NCBI RefSeq assembly: GCF_900205865.1
Contig: NZ_LT906662.1
Coordinates: 2,617,411-2,681,410, forward strand
Direction of reading: 5' to 3'
Length of the DNA stretch: 64,000 nucleotides
DNA from: Thermoanaerobacterium sp. RBIITD
GTDB taxonomy: Bacteria; Bacillota; Thermoanaerobacteria; Thermoanaerobacterales; Thermoanaerobacteraceae
Shown here: one piece after another, positions 25,977 to 36,531 of the stretch
How the letters are laid out: every line of letters begins with the position of its first letter
Numbering within the stretch: position 1 is the first letter of the stretch
The notes under the pieces: model-generated
What the model saw: only the letters and a program-made list of their open reading frames with translations
What the model was told of the DNA's origin: nothing
Databases searched by the model: none
Program-made: the position numbers and the translations under genes

Positions 25977-26993
25977 ATGAATTGGAATGAGATAAGAGAA
26001 AAGGCAAGACAAAATATGAAAGGATACTGTAGAGCTTGTAAAAGATGCGATGGTATTGCATGTGCTGGTGAAGTTCCAGGAATGGGAGGTACCGGTACAG
26101 GAAATGGTTTTATTGCAAATATTGAAGCACTTGATAAATGGAAAGTAAAACTTAAGACTTTGCATGATGTTCTAAAACCTGATATAGATACAATATTTTT
26201 AGGTCACAAAGTAAATATGCCTATATTTGCTGCACCTATGACAGGTCTTAAAGGAAATGCAGGTGGTTATATTACGGAGAGAGAGTATGCGATGATGGCG
26301 GCAGAAGCCTGCAAAAGCGTAGGTACAATATATATGTCAGGTGATGCTAATGATCCTGATATGTATCCTGCAGGTATAGATGCTATAAAAAATACGAAAG
26401 TTTTTGGAATACCATTTAGCAAACCCAGGACTGTTGCTGAAATTATAGAAAAAGCGAGGATGGCAAAAGAATCCGGTGCTATAGCATTTGGTATTGATGT
26501 AGACGGTGCGGGTCTTATAATGATGATAAGAAGTGGACAATTTGTAGGTCCAAAATCTAAAAAGGAAATAAAAAAAATAGTTAATAATATTGAGTTACCA
26601 CTTATATTAAAAGGTATAATGACACCGGAAGAAGCGGAAATTGCGGCAGAAGCGGGTGCAAAGGCTATAGTGGTATCAAATCACGGTGGTCGTGTTTTAG
26701 ACTTTACAGATGGAACAGCAGATGTTCTCCCTGAAATAGTAAAAGCAGTAGGTGACAAAATAGAGGTATTAGTCGATGGTGGGATAAGATCAGGGATCGA
26801 TGTCTTAAAGATGATTTCCTTAGGTGCAAAAGCAGTATTGATTGGAAGACCCTTGTTGATTGCTGCGCACGGTGGTGGAAAAGAAGCAATAGAATTTTAC
26901 CTTAAAAAAGTTGCCGATGAATTATATCAAGCTATGATTTTAACGGGGTGCAAAAACTTAAAAAATACTCCTGAGGTTTATAGAGCCAGCTAA
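25977..26993 (+). CDS. FMN-dependent alpha-hydroxy-acid dehydrogenase family protein
   Basis: 338 residues of the FMN TIM-barrel family: IFAAPMTG, LILKGIMTPEEAEIAAEAGAK, the catalytic-His loop VVSNHGGRVLDFTDG, VDGGIRSGIDVLKMISLGA and VLIGRP. An unusual N-terminal CRACKRCDGIACAGEVPG Cys cluster is found in the anaerobic clostridial branch and could bind a metal or Fe-S cluster. Likely an L-lactate or other 2-hydroxyacid oxidoreductase working without oxygen; substrate uncertain. Single gene, RBS GGAGG, terminator downstream. Confidence 0.88.
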   Translation: MNWNEIREKARQNMKGYCRACKRCDGIACAGEVPGMGGTGTGNGFIANIEALDKWKVKLKTLHDVLKPDIDTIFLGHKVNMPIFAAPMTGLKGNAGGYITEREYAMMAAEACKSVGTIYMSGDANDPDMYPAGIDAIKNTKVFGIPFSKPRTVAEIIEKARMAKESGAIAFGIDVDGAGLIMMIRSGQFVGPKSKKEIKKIVNNIELPLILKGIMTPEEAEIAAEAGAKAIVVSNHGGRVLDFTDGTADVLPEIVKAVGDKIEVLVDGGIRSGIDVLKMISLGAKAVLIGRPLLIAAHGGGKEAIEFYLKKVADELYQAMILTGCKNLKNTPEVYRAS

Positions 26994-27017
26994 GTTTGAC
27001 AGAATTAATTTATAAAA

Positions 27018-27044
27018 AAATGGCACATGTAGTGCCATTTTTTT
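27018..27044 (+). terminator. Terminator of the hydroxy-acid dehydrogenase gene
   Basis: AAATGGCAC (27018-27026) pairs with GTGCCATTT (27032-27040) and a run of T follows. Confidence 0.9.
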
Positions 27045-27156
27045 ATAAATATGATGTAAATTTTCAAAAAAATATAAAATAATTATTCACTTTGCTGATT
27101 CAATTTGATAAAATATGTTTATATATAAATAAAAAAATGTTAAGGGGGACATTGTA

Positions 27157-28749
27157 GTGAAAAACATTGTTATCTATGATTCAACATTAAGAGATGGTGC
27201 GCAAGCACAAGGTATATCTTTTACGGTAGCAGATAAAATAAAAATAGTTGAGCTACTGGATGATTTCGGAATAAGCTATATTGAAGCAGGCAATCCTGGT
27301 TCAAATCCGAAAGATATGGAGTTTTTTGAATGCATTAAAAACAAAAAGTTAAAGAATGCTAAAGTTATAGCATTTGGAAGTACGAGAAGAGCAAATATTC
27401 CAGTAGAAAATGACATTAATGTAAATTCTTTGCTTTATGCAGGCACAGATGCCGTTGCTATTTTCGGTAAGTCTTGGGATTTTCACGTCAAAGAAATATT
27501 AAAGACCACCCTTGATGAAAATCTCAAAATGATTTATGAAACTATTAAATTCTTTAAAGAAAATGGAAAAGAAGTTGTATTTGATGCCGAGCATTTTTTT
27601 GATGGATACATGGAAAATCCTGATTATGCATTAAAGACCCTTGAAGCTGCATATGATGCAGGGGTTGATAGTATTTGCCTCTGTGATACTAAAGGTGGAA
27701 TGTTTCCATTTGATACCTTTAATATAACGAAAAAGGTTGTAGAAAAATTCAAATGCGATATTGGGATACACACACATAATGACAATGGTATGGCTGTTGC
27801 AAATGCTATAATAGCAGTAGAAGCTGGTGTAAAACAAATTCAAGGTACCATTAATGGATATGGTGAAAGGTGTGGCAATGCGAATTTATGCACAATAATA
27901 CCAAATCTGCAACTGAAAAAGGGGATTAGATGTATTCCAGATGAAAATATGAAAAATATAACAACACTCGCAAGGCATGTAAGTGAGATTGCCAATGCTG
28001 CACCGAATGAAAGGGCACCATATGTTGGTAGAAGTGCATTTGCACATAAAGCAGGTATGCACTCAGATGCGGTTTGTAAAAATACAAAATCTTATGAACT
28101 TGTTGATCCAGAGGTTGTGGGCAACGAACGATTGCTTCTACTTTCAGAAGTAGCTGGTAGAAGTGCTATAATAGGAATCATAAATGAAGTTGACCCTACT
28201 ATAAGTAGAGAATCTAAAGAAACCAAAATTATACTCGAAAAGTTAAAGGAAATGGAATTTAAAGGATATAAATATGAAGGTGCAGAAGGCTCATTAAAGC
28301 TCCTCATAAAAAAGGTTCTTGGCAAATATAAGCCATCATTTAAATTGATAGAGTTTAAAGTTATAGTCAATGAACCATCAATTGATGGCGTCAATTCTTC
28401 AGCACTTATAAAAGTAGAAGTTGATGGACAAGAGGAAATCACAGCATCTGAAGGCGATGGACCTGTTAATGCACTTGATAATGCTGTAAGAAAAGCCCTT
28501 GAAAGATTTTATCCCGAGATAAAAGAGATGAAACTAACCGATTATAAAGTAAGGGTATTAGATTCTGAATCTGCAACAGCCGCAAGAGTTAGAGTAATAA
28601 TTGAATCATCTGATGGAAATGAAGTATGGAGTACAATAGGTGTTTCAACAGATATTATCGATGCAAGTTGGATAGCACTTGTTGATTCAATAGAGTATAA
28701 ATTAAATAGATGTAATTGCATTCAAAGTAACGATGAAGTAAAATTATAA
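27157..28749 (+). CDS. cimA: (R)-citramalate synthase
   Basis: 530 residues starting at GTG behind AAGGGGG. The HMG-lyase-like barrel has DSTLRDGAQAQGISFT, DAEHFFDGY, GIHTHNDNGMAVAN (metal His pair) and INGYGERCGNANL. The C-terminal regulatory domain (about 390-520) resembles LeuA. Motifs and length are those of the CimA type that condenses acetyl-CoA with pyruvate, the threonine-independent route to 2-oxobutyrate and isoleucine. Feedback by isoleucine is expected. No T-box or other leader structure is seen upstream. Confidence 0.93.
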   Translation: MKNIVIYDSTLRDGAQAQGISFTVADKIKIVELLDDFGISYIEAGNPGSNPKDMEFFECIKNKKLKNAKVIAFGSTRRANIPVENDINVNSLLYAGTDAVAIFGKSWDFHVKEILKTTLDENLKMIYETIKFFKENGKEVVFDAEHFFDGYMENPDYALKTLEAAYDAGVDSICLCDTKGGMFPFDTFNITKKVVEKFKCDIGIHTHNDNGMAVANAIIAVEAGVKQIQGTINGYGERCGNANLCTIIPNLQLKKGIRCIPDENMKNITTLARHVSEIANAAPNERAPYVGRSAFAHKAGMHSDAVCKNTKSYELVDPEVVGNERLLLLSEVAGRSAIIGIINEVDPTISRESKETKIILEKLKEMEFKGYKYEGAEGSLKLLIKKVLGKYKPSFKLIEFKVIVNEPSIDGVNSSALIKVEVDGQEEITASEGDGPVNALDNAVRKALERFYPEIKEMKLTDYKVRVLDSESATAARVRVIIESSDGNEVWSTIGVSTDIIDASWIALVDSIEYKLNRCNCIQSNDEVKL

Positions 28750-28777
28750 ATATTTAGGTAGTTCTAGAGGTGATATC

Positions 28778-31700
28778 TTGAAAGAAATTTTTTACACACC
28801 ATTTTATAGTAGAAGTAGAGATATTCTTATTTTGAAATGCATTGATGCACTCAAAAACGGGAAAAAAGCAATATATTTGCTTCCTTCCCGTGAAGTTATG
28901 TTTGATGTAAGAGAAAAATTCATGTCATATAATGGAGGGATTTCCGATATAAATATTTTTGGCTTTGATGACCTAGAAAAAATCATATGCAGTGATTTGA
29001 TAAAGAAATTTACTATGATTAGTTTCGATGAAATAAATGAGATTTTAAAAAGCATAGTAAATAAAATATGTGATAAATCATACTATAACGATGTGAAAGA
29101 TAAAATAGGGTTTATAAAATCTGTAAATGGATTTATAAAGGTTTTAAAAAGACATTTAATATCACCAGAAGATATTAAAAATATGTTAAATTGTTTTGGA
29201 CCTATTCTGAAGAAAAAATGTAGTATTTTATCATCGATATACGAAGAATATGAAAATTATAAAAGCAAAAGAGAACTTATTGATATTGATGATATATCTA
29301 TAAAAGCTCAAGAATTAGTAAATAAAAACAATTATTTTGAAAATGTCGGGGTAATAGTTATTGATGGATTTATAAATATAGACACGGTTAATAAAAATCT
29401 CATTGAAAGTATAATAAAATCCTTTTGTGATATAGATATTTATGCAAATATTCCTTTTAAAAATACTTATAATGAAGATTTCATTAGAGACGAAATACTA
29501 AAAGATTTATTGGAATTGGGATTCAACATAAATGAAAGAGAGTTTTACATTGTTAATGCAAATAAAAATTTAAAGAATATTGCTACACATCTTTATTCTG
29601 GTGAAACAATTGTAAATGAATATACCGATTCAATAAAAATATTAAATAGTCCTTCCATTGAACACGAGGTTAGAGAAGCAGGGAGAATCATCAAGAAGGA
29701 GATAGTTTTTAATAAAATTGATCCTGACAAAATTGCGATATATGTAAAGAATATTGATGATTATAAAGAAAAATTTATAGATATTTTTGATGAAATGGGT
29801 ATACCGATAAAAATTAACCGTGGTATAAAACTTATTACAATGCCAATTGCAAATGATGTTTACAGTTTGCTTTCATATAAAATCAATAATGACCATGATA
29901 GTTTTATTAACATTATAGCGTCTAAATTTTTAGTACCATGTGTTATGCAAAAAGACACAAACTATAGCACGTGTGAAATTATCAAAGCTTGCGAAACAGC
30001 TATAAATATTGATGATAAAAATTATGAAGATAGTTTACTAAAGATTATAGAAAACAGTGAAAATTTAAATTTTGCTTATGATAATCTTAGAAAATATATA
30101 GATATTATTTATAATTTTAAAAATACGGATTATAACGATACAAAAGAATTAATGGAAGGGTTTTTGGATTTAATTGATAACTTAGACATTGCATCAAATA
30201 TAAAGGCATTATATGATAATGGTATACTTACAGGCGATAGTTTCATAAAAAATATAAAAGCTTTAGAGACGATAAAACAAACCTTAAATAAAGAATTGTA
30301 TATAAAAAAGGAATATGGGGATCCATCTAACGATAATATAAAAAGTCTACTAATTGATATTTTTAATTTGTTTTCAGATATAGAGATAAGCCAAAATATA
30401 GCGAACATCGATGGCGTAAGAATTTTAGATCCAGACCTTGCAAAAGGGCAATTTTATGATGTTGTATTTATCCTTGGCGTAAACGAAAGTATATTTCCTG
30501 TTGTAAAAGCTGCGAATCCTTTATTTGATATGGAGGATGAGGATAACCTTAAAAAACAAGGTATCAATATGTTTAGTCGTAGATGGGAGATGGAAAGAGA
30601 TAAAATACGTTTTAATATATGTATTGCATCTGCTACAAAAAAGTTGTATATCTCATACCGCACATGTGATGAAGATGGCAGTTATATGATAAAATCACCT
30701 TTTGTAGAAGATTTGGAAACATTGATCAACGAAACTAATAAAGGGAAAATTATTACACCTATGGTTTATATGAAAGATAGGTTCATTTTTAGTAATGATT
30801 CAGCTAGCATGAATGAAGTATTATCATATGCTTTGGATTCAATATGGAATAAAAGAATTTGCACACAAAATATTCTATACAGCGGTGAAATAGAAAAAGA
30901 TAATGATTTAAAAGAAATTTTATATTGTATTAATTATTCTGCAAATATTGAACATATGAGAAAAGAAAGTCAAAAATTAAATAATCACATGGGATTATTA
31001 TCAAAAGAAATATTATCACATGATGATGACATGTGTTTTAGTGCATCACACCTAAATACATATACATTATGCCCATTTAAATATTTCTTAGAGACAGCAT
31101 TGTGTATAGATATATATGATGAATCTTTAGTTGTCAAAAGAAATTTGGGGTCTTTTTGTCACAAAGCTCTAATGGAGTATTACAAGGATAACAGGGATTT
31201 ATATGACTTTAACGAAGAAAGATTAAGAGAAATAATTGATACTAAGGTTAATGAACTTAATGACGGTAGTATTCCTGAAATAATATTTCATATCATGAAA
31301 GAAGAATTGTTTGAAGATTTGTCAGGATTTATAATGGATGATATAAGCAATAGAGAATATTTTTATAAAAAAGAAGGTTTAGAACTTATTCCGGTGATTT
31401 TTGAAAAGCAGTTTAAAATGAATGATCATTATGGTGGAAATATGATATACGGTAAAATTGATAGAGTAGACCTTGAGTGTGATATTAATGGTGAGTATAC
31501 AGGAAGGTATGTTATTTATGATTATAAAACAAACGAAATAAAAGGTGTTAGAGATTGTGTGGAAGGAATGGACTTTCAATTGCCTACATACAAAATGGCT
31601 GTTGATGAGATTTTGAGTAATGAATATAATATAAAAAATCCAGAATGCATTGGACTTTTATATTACAGCATTAAAAAACTAAAAAGAAATGGTATAGTTA

Positions 31701-31957
31701 GATTCGATACAAAGAAAAAACTTTTTAAGGGGAATAGTGGCCCAAAAGACCTTGTTGCAAAAAACAATTTAGATATATTGATAAAATGGATAGAAAATAT
31801 AGGAATTAGAGATATTGGTAAAATAAGAAATGGCATCTTTTGTCTTCCATATAATTGCCCTTATGAAGATTCTCCTTATAATTGCATATTTAAATCTATT
31901 TGTAGATATGATAAATATAATTTTACAGCAATGAAAAGAAGTGATAATAGTGATTGA
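28778..31957 (+). CDS. addB: AddB-type helicase-nuclease subunit
   Basis: 1059 residues, TTG start behind AGAGGTGAT. The N-terminal part (KKAIYLLPSREVMFDVREKFM) aligns with AddB, but the usual P-loop G-x-x-G-x-G-K-S is replaced by PFYSRSRD, so ATP binding is probably lost. Middle: VRILDPDLAKGQFYDVVFILGVNESIFP. The C-terminal nuclease domain has CPFKYFLETALC, FGKIDRVDL-type GKIDRVD, YDYKTNEIKG and FQLPTYKMA, then Cys spaced C-x4-C-x8-C-x5-C, compatible with an Fe-S cluster but with wider spacing than usual. Works with AddA to resect double-strand breaks. Confidence 0.9.
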   Translation: MKEIFYTPFYSRSRDILILKCIDALKNGKKAIYLLPSREVMFDVREKFMSYNGGISDINIFGFDDLEKIICSDLIKKFTMISFDEINEILKSIVNKICDKSYYNDVKDKIGFIKSVNGFIKVLKRHLISPEDIKNMLNCFGPILKKKCSILSSIYEEYENYKSKRELIDIDDISIKAQELVNKNNYFENVGVIVIDGFINIDTVNKNLIESIIKSFCDIDIYANIPFKNTYNEDFIRDEILKDLLELGFNINEREFYIVNANKNLKNIATHLYSGETIVNEYTDSIKILNSPSIEHEVREAGRIIKKEIVFNKIDPDKIAIYVKNIDDYKEKFIDIFDEMGIPIKINRGIKLITMPIANDVYSLLSYKINNDHDSFINIIASKFLVPCVMQKDTNYSTCEIIKACETAINIDDKNYEDSLLKIIENSENLNFAYDNLRKYIDIIYNFKNTDYNDTKELMEGFLDLIDNLDIASNIKALYDNGILTGDSFIKNIKALETIKQTLNKELYIKKEYGDPSNDNIKSLLIDIFNLFSDIEISQNIANIDGVRILDPDLAKGQFYDVVFILGVNESIFPVVKAANPLFDMEDEDNLKKQGINMFSRRWEMERDKIRFNICIASATKKLYISYRTCDEDGSYMIKSPFVEDLETLINETNKGKIITPMVYMKDRFIFSNDSASMNEVLSYALDSIWNKRICTQNILYSGEIEKDNDLKEILYCINYSANIEHMRKESQKLNNHMGLLSKEILSHDDDMCFSASHLNTYTLCPFKYFLETALCIDIYDESLVVKRNLGSFCHKALMEYYKDNRDLYDFNEERLREIIDTKVNELNDGSIPEIIFHIMKEELFEDLSGFIMDDISNREYFYKKEGLELIPVIFEKQFKMNDHYGGNMIYGKIDRVDLECDINGEYTGRYVIYDYKTNEIKGVRDCVEGMDFQLPTYKMAVDEILSNEYNIKNPECIGLLYYSIKKLKRNGIVRFDTKKKLFKGNSGPKDLVAKNNLDILIKWIENIGIRDIGKIRNGIFCLPYNCPYEDSPYNCIFKSICRYDKYNFTAMKRSDNSD

Positions 31958-34900
31958 TAATATATGTCGAGAATATGATGTTAATACTGAACAGGCAGAA
32001 GCCCTTGATATACATAAAAATATAGCATTAAAAGCTGGTGCAGGCTCAGGGAAAACAAGGGTTTTAACTAAGAGGTATTTGAGACTTTTAAATGAAGTTT
32101 CCGATATAAAGATAGATAATATTGTTGCTATAACTTTTACGAAAAAAGCCGCATCGGAGATGAAAGAAAGAATAAGAAAAGAGATTTCTTTAAAAGCCAA
32201 AAATGCTGACAGCATTGAGAGAAAAAAATGGGTTGAATTTGAAAAAATGATATCATTAGCTAACATAGACACTATTCATGGGTTTTGTGAAAAAATGTTG
32301 AGAGATAATTTTGCAAAATCAGGTTTAGATCCTTTATTTACAATTATAGATGAATCTGAGTCTGAAACGGCGATATGCAAATATACAAAAATGGCAATAG
32401 AAGAATTAATTGATGATCCTAAATATAGCCAATTGCTAACACTCATAATGAGTAAATATTCATCTTCACTTATTAGAGATGGCATATTGGAAATGGGACT
32501 TATAAATTTACTAAAGCACGTAAAGGAAATTGGAATGGACTTAAATGATCTTAAATGTAATATTGATAATATAGATCACGATGCAACTAATGCCCTTGAG
32601 GCTATGGCATTAAAGCTGGTAAAGGTGATTGATAAAAAATATAGTATTTTTAAGCATGAGAGAAATTTGCTTGACTTTAATGACCTTGAAATATATACGG
32701 AGAAACTGCTTTCAGATGAAGATATTAGAGAATCCTATTTTAATAGGTACAAATATATACTTGTAGATGAATTTCAAGATATTAATCAAATACAAAAGCG
32801 TATACTATTAAGACTTACTTTAAAAAACGGTATAATTCCGCCGGGAAGACTTTTTATAGTTGGAGACCATAAGCAATCAATATATGGATTTAGAGGTACA
32901 GATTATAGGATATTAGAAGAATTTTGTGATATCATCAAGGAAAATGGGGAAATATTAAATCTATGTAACTGCTATAGAAGTACAAAAAACATAATCAACA
33001 CGGTAAATTCAGTATTTGAAAATTTATTAAAACCATATGAGGAACTTAAATACATTGATGATAATGATATTTCCCCAAAGGTTGAACTTATTACATTAAA
33101 AAAGGAAAATATAAAAGATAAAAGCAACGAACGATTTCTAAAAATTAAAAAGCTTTTGCCAGATGAAAGCAAAGATAAAGAGTTATATGATGCATTAATG
33201 CAAGATATCGAAAAGGGAATATTAAAAAAGGACTACCAAGGGGAAATTATTGCAGGAAGAATTTTAAATCTTATCAAAGAAGGATTTTCATATAAAGATA
33301 TAGCGATTCTCATAAGAAGCAGAAATGGTCTTGATACTATTGAGAATGCTCTATTGAAATATAAAATACCCTATTGCATAATTGGTGGAATAGGTTTTTG
33401 GGATAACCCTGAAATCATTGATATCATTTCACTATATAAACTTGTCTTTGATATATCTGATAAAATAGCTTTGTTAACTGTATTGAGGTCACCTATTTTT
33501 TGTTTTTCGGATGACAACATTTATAATCTAATGAGAATCTATAATAAAAATCAAAGAGATAATATATTAGATGCTATTAAAGAACTTATTGATGTTACCG
33601 AAAATGATAAAAGATGGATCATAAAAAGAGCTTATACTATATTTAAAGATATATCAAGACTCTATGGTGCTATTGGTGCATACGATATTTTTAAAGAAAT
33701 CATATCAATAACGAATTATAAAAATCTATTAATATCTTTACCAAATGGCTTTCAAAAATTGAGGAATATTGAGAAACTTGAGAAAATTATCAAAGATTAT
33801 ACTGAAAAAGATATTTTTAGTGCAAGAGATCTCATATCATATTTAGACTCACTTGAAGAGACTTCTAGTATGGATTCTGAAGCCTTTTTAGATACTGAAG
33901 AAAGTGATGCGGTAAAAATACTTACAATACACGCCTCAAAAGGTCTTGAATTTGAAGCTGTTATAATACCTGATATGGATAAATCCATAGATAGTATAAG
34001 TAAAAGACAAAAACCATTATTTTTATTAAGTGACGACGGATGCATAAATGCAATAGGCTTAAATGATAATGGTGAATTGGATAAAGACGTGAATCCACAG
34101 TACAAAGAAGCATATGAGAACTTATTAAATAAAGAAAATCAAGAAAGCAGAAGGATTTTTTACGTTGCTGCAACAAGGGCGAAAAGATTTCTCGCATTTG
34201 TTGGCGAATTAAAAGAGGAAAGAAAAAGGATTGATTTAGATAGGGAGCCTATTCTTAATTCATTTATGAAGCAACTATTTTTCGCTATGGAAAGAAACAA
34301 ATTGGATATAAATGTTATAGATGGTGATGGATTACTGCAAAGTATAAGTAGCGATGAAGGAATACAGAAAAAACTTAATGAAGATTTGCCATTATCCATT
34401 ATTGAGAGAATTGATAAAGCAGCAAAAAATGACCTAATCAGAAATATACCACTAGAACCCAAAGGAAACATTAGCATAACTACATATATGGATTTTTGCA
34501 AATGCCCTAAACTGTATTACTATAAATATATTGCTTCATTAAATGACGATTATAAGGGAAATAGCGATGATATGAAGGATATTGGCGAATTTGATAGTAT
34601 GTATATAAATGCCATTGATCGTGGCACGATTGTTCACAAAGTATTAGAGAATATTCGTGAAATAGATGAATTACAGAAAAGTAATTTAATTACTGACCAA
34701 TTGAATCGATTCGAAAATGAAAATAAACTAAAAGAAAGTATAAGAAAATATATAGACAATTATTTTAAAATAGAAAAAAATATGAAACTAAAAAGTCGTG
34801 GAAAATTATTAAAATGTTTAAGAGAGTATCATTTTAGGGTTCCAATTAATAAAAACCTTAATTTGAATGGTGTAATAGATAGAATTGATATATATGAAAA

Positions 34901-35252
34901 CAATGAAAACATTGAAGCGTATATTTATGATTATAAAACAAATAAAATAAACAATGATGAAGATATGAAAAAAGTAGTAGATTACTATAAAAAGCAGATT
35001 TGCGCATATTCTTATGCATTGAATAAATTAAATATAATTAACGGGTATAAACCGATATTAAAATGTGCCTATTTATACTTATTAGACTGTGCAAAATATG
35101 CAGAGGTAAATATTGATGATTCCTCAATATATGAAACATTAAGAGAAATAATAAAAGCATCACCATATTTATTAGGAATTAAAAAATTTGAAGACTATAA
35201 TTGCATTAAAAGTGATAATTGTATTTTATGCAATTTTAAAAGAATTTGCTAA
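31941..35252 (+). CDS. addA: AddA-type helicase-nuclease subunit
   Basis: 1103 residues overlapping addB by 17 bp; GTG at 31941 or 31950. UvrD-type helicase: Walker A AGAGSGKT (32-39), TFTKKAASEMKERI, YILVDEFQDINQIQ (Walker B), GDHKQSIYGFRGTD, LTIHASKGLEFEAVIIPD and FYVAATRAKR. Nuclease domain: GVIDRIDI and YIYDYKTNKIN. The C-terminus DNCILCNFKRIC (C-x2-C-x5-C) with an upstream FCKCP looks like a complete Fe-S nuclease Cys set, which AddA proteins usually lack. DNA-end processing for recombination. Confidence 0.94.
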   Translation: MIIVIDNICREYDVNTEQAEALDIHKNIALKAGAGSGKTRVLTKRYLRLLNEVSDIKIDNIVAITFTKKAASEMKERIRKEISLKAKNADSIERKKWVEFEKMISLANIDTIHGFCEKMLRDNFAKSGLDPLFTIIDESESETAICKYTKMAIEELIDDPKYSQLLTLIMSKYSSSLIRDGILEMGLINLLKHVKEIGMDLNDLKCNIDNIDHDATNALEAMALKLVKVIDKKYSIFKHERNLLDFNDLEIYTEKLLSDEDIRESYFNRYKYILVDEFQDINQIQKRILLRLTLKNGIIPPGRLFIVGDHKQSIYGFRGTDYRILEEFCDIIKENGEILNLCNCYRSTKNIINTVNSVFENLLKPYEELKYIDDNDISPKVELITLKKENIKDKSNERFLKIKKLLPDESKDKELYDALMQDIEKGILKKDYQGEIIAGRILNLIKEGFSYKDIAILIRSRNGLDTIENALLKYKIPYCIIGGIGFWDNPEIIDIISLYKLVFDISDKIALLTVLRSPIFCFSDDNIYNLMRIYNKNQRDNILDAIKELIDVTENDKRWIIKRAYTIFKDISRLYGAIGAYDIFKEIISITNYKNLLISLPNGFQKLRNIEKLEKIIKDYTEKDIFSARDLISYLDSLEETSSMDSEAFLDTEESDAVKILTIHASKGLEFEAVIIPDMDKSIDSISKRQKPLFLLSDDGCINAIGLNDNGELDKDVNPQYKEAYENLLNKENQESRRIFYVAATRAKRFLAFVGELKEERKRIDLDREPILNSFMKQLFFAMERNKLDINVIDGDGLLQSISSDEGIQKKLNEDLPLSIIERIDKAAKNDLIRNIPLEPKGNISITTYMDFCKCPKLYYYKYIASLNDDYKGNSDDMKDIGEFDSMYINAIDRGTIVHKVLENIREIDELQKSNLITDQLNRFENENKLKESIRKYIDNYFKIEKNMKLKSRGKLLKCLREYHFRVPINKNLNLNGVIDRIDIYENNENIEAYIYDYKTNKINNDEDMKKVVDYYKKQICAYSYALNKLNIINGYKPILKCAYLYLLDCAKYAEVNIDDSSIYETLREIIKASPYLLGIKKFEDYNCIKSDNCILCNFKRIC

Positions 35253-35318
35253 AAATAATTGCCTTTTTTGACCATATTATGGCATAATATAATTATATAA
35301 AAATTTGGGGGTGTAAAT

Positions 35319-36431
35319 ATGACAGACCCGAGATTAAAGAAGCTTGCAAATTTACTTGTACATTATTCAACAAGTGTAAAAAAAGATGATTTTGTCCTTG
35401 TGCAGGCAGGAGATATTGCAATACCATGGATCAATGAAGTTGTAAGAGAAGCTATTAAAACAGGAGCACATGTTGAGACATTAGTGGATATTCCAGACGT
35501 TTCAGAAATCATTTTAAAGAATTCAAGTGATGAACAACTAATTAAAGAGAGATATATACAGAAGATTGCATTAGAAAAAGCTGATGTCTGGCTTACAGCG
35601 TGGGCAAATAAAAATACAAAAGCGAATACAAATGTAGATCCTAAAAAACTGCAGCTTTCAGCAAAAGGTGCTACATCTTGGAGAAAGATTTACTCTGAAA
35701 GAATGGGAAATGGTACCTTAAGATGGTGCGGAACTCAGTATCCAACACAGGCAGATGCACAGGAAGCTGAAATGAGCTTAAGCGAATATGAGGATTTTGT
35801 GTACGGCGCAGGTTTCATGGATAGTGTAGACCCTATTGCACAATGGCAAAAAATCCATGATGAACAAGAAAATTGGGTAAATTATCTTAACAAAAAAAGT
35901 GAGATACGTATTTTATCAGAAGGTACGGATATAAAAGTCAATGTGGCGGGCAGAAAGTGGATTAATTGCTGTGGCAAAGAAAATTTTCCAGATGGTGAGG
36001 TGTTCACATCACCGGTAGAAAATAATATAAACGGACATATAACTTTTAGCTTTCCAGGTATCTACATGGGGAAAAGCATTGAAGGAATTTATCTTGAAGT
36101 TGAAAATGGCCTTGTTGTTAAAGCAACAGCTAAAAAAGGTGAAGATTTACTTCATGCGTTAATGAATACTGATAATGGCGCAAAATATTTCGGCGAAGTT
36201 GCAATTGGTACCAACTATGGAATACAGAAATTTACGAGAAATATGCTTTTTGATGAAAAGATAGGTGGTACAGTACATATGGCAGTAGGTGATTCAATGC
36301 CAGAAGCGGGCGGTAAAAATCGTTCTACTATTCATTGGGATATGCTTTGCGATATGAGACGTGGTGGAGAAATTTATGCCGACGGCGAGCTTTTTTACAA
36401 AGATGGCCATTTTATAAAGAGTGTATTATAA
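35319..36431 (+). CDS. M29-family metallo-aminopeptidase
   Basis: 370 residues. MTDPRLKKLANLLVHYSTSVKKDD is the typical M29 start; metal ligands lie in the C-terminal half (GEVAIGTNYGI, IGGTVHMAVGDSMPEAGG, STIHWDM). Relatives are thermophile aminopeptidases T/AmpS/PepS, dimeric dinuclear-metal enzymes that remove N-terminal residues from peptides in the cytosol. Own promoter region with RBS TTGGGGGTG and terminator downstream. Confidence 0.93.
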   Translation: MTDPRLKKLANLLVHYSTSVKKDDFVLVQAGDIAIPWINEVVREAIKTGAHVETLVDIPDVSEIILKNSSDEQLIKERYIQKIALEKADVWLTAWANKNTKANTNVDPKKLQLSAKGATSWRKIYSERMGNGTLRWCGTQYPTQADAQEAEMSLSEYEDFVYGAGFMDSVDPIAQWQKIHDEQENWVNYLNKKSEIRILSEGTDIKVNVAGRKWINCCGKENFPDGEVFTSPVENNINGHITFSFPGIYMGKSIEGIYLEVENGLVVKATAKKGEDLLHALMNTDNGAKYFGEVAIGTNYGIQKFTRNMLFDEKIGGTVHMAVGDSMPEAGGKNRSTIHWDMLCDMRRGGEIYADGELFYKDGHFIKSVL

Positions 36432-36492
36432 AAGGATTTATGAAATTTCTTTATTTAATAAATCGAGGGGTTCTATATATTCTAAGATGAAA

Positions 36493-36521
36493 AAAAGCAC
36501 CGGCATTATGCCGGCGCTTTT
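36493..36521. terminator. Terminator shared by convergent genes
   Basis: AAAAGCACCGGCA pairs with TGCCGGCGCTTTT around TTA, with one bulge or mismatch; usable from both sides (T runs on both strands). Confidence 0.85.
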
Positions 36522-36531
36522 AAAATTATTA

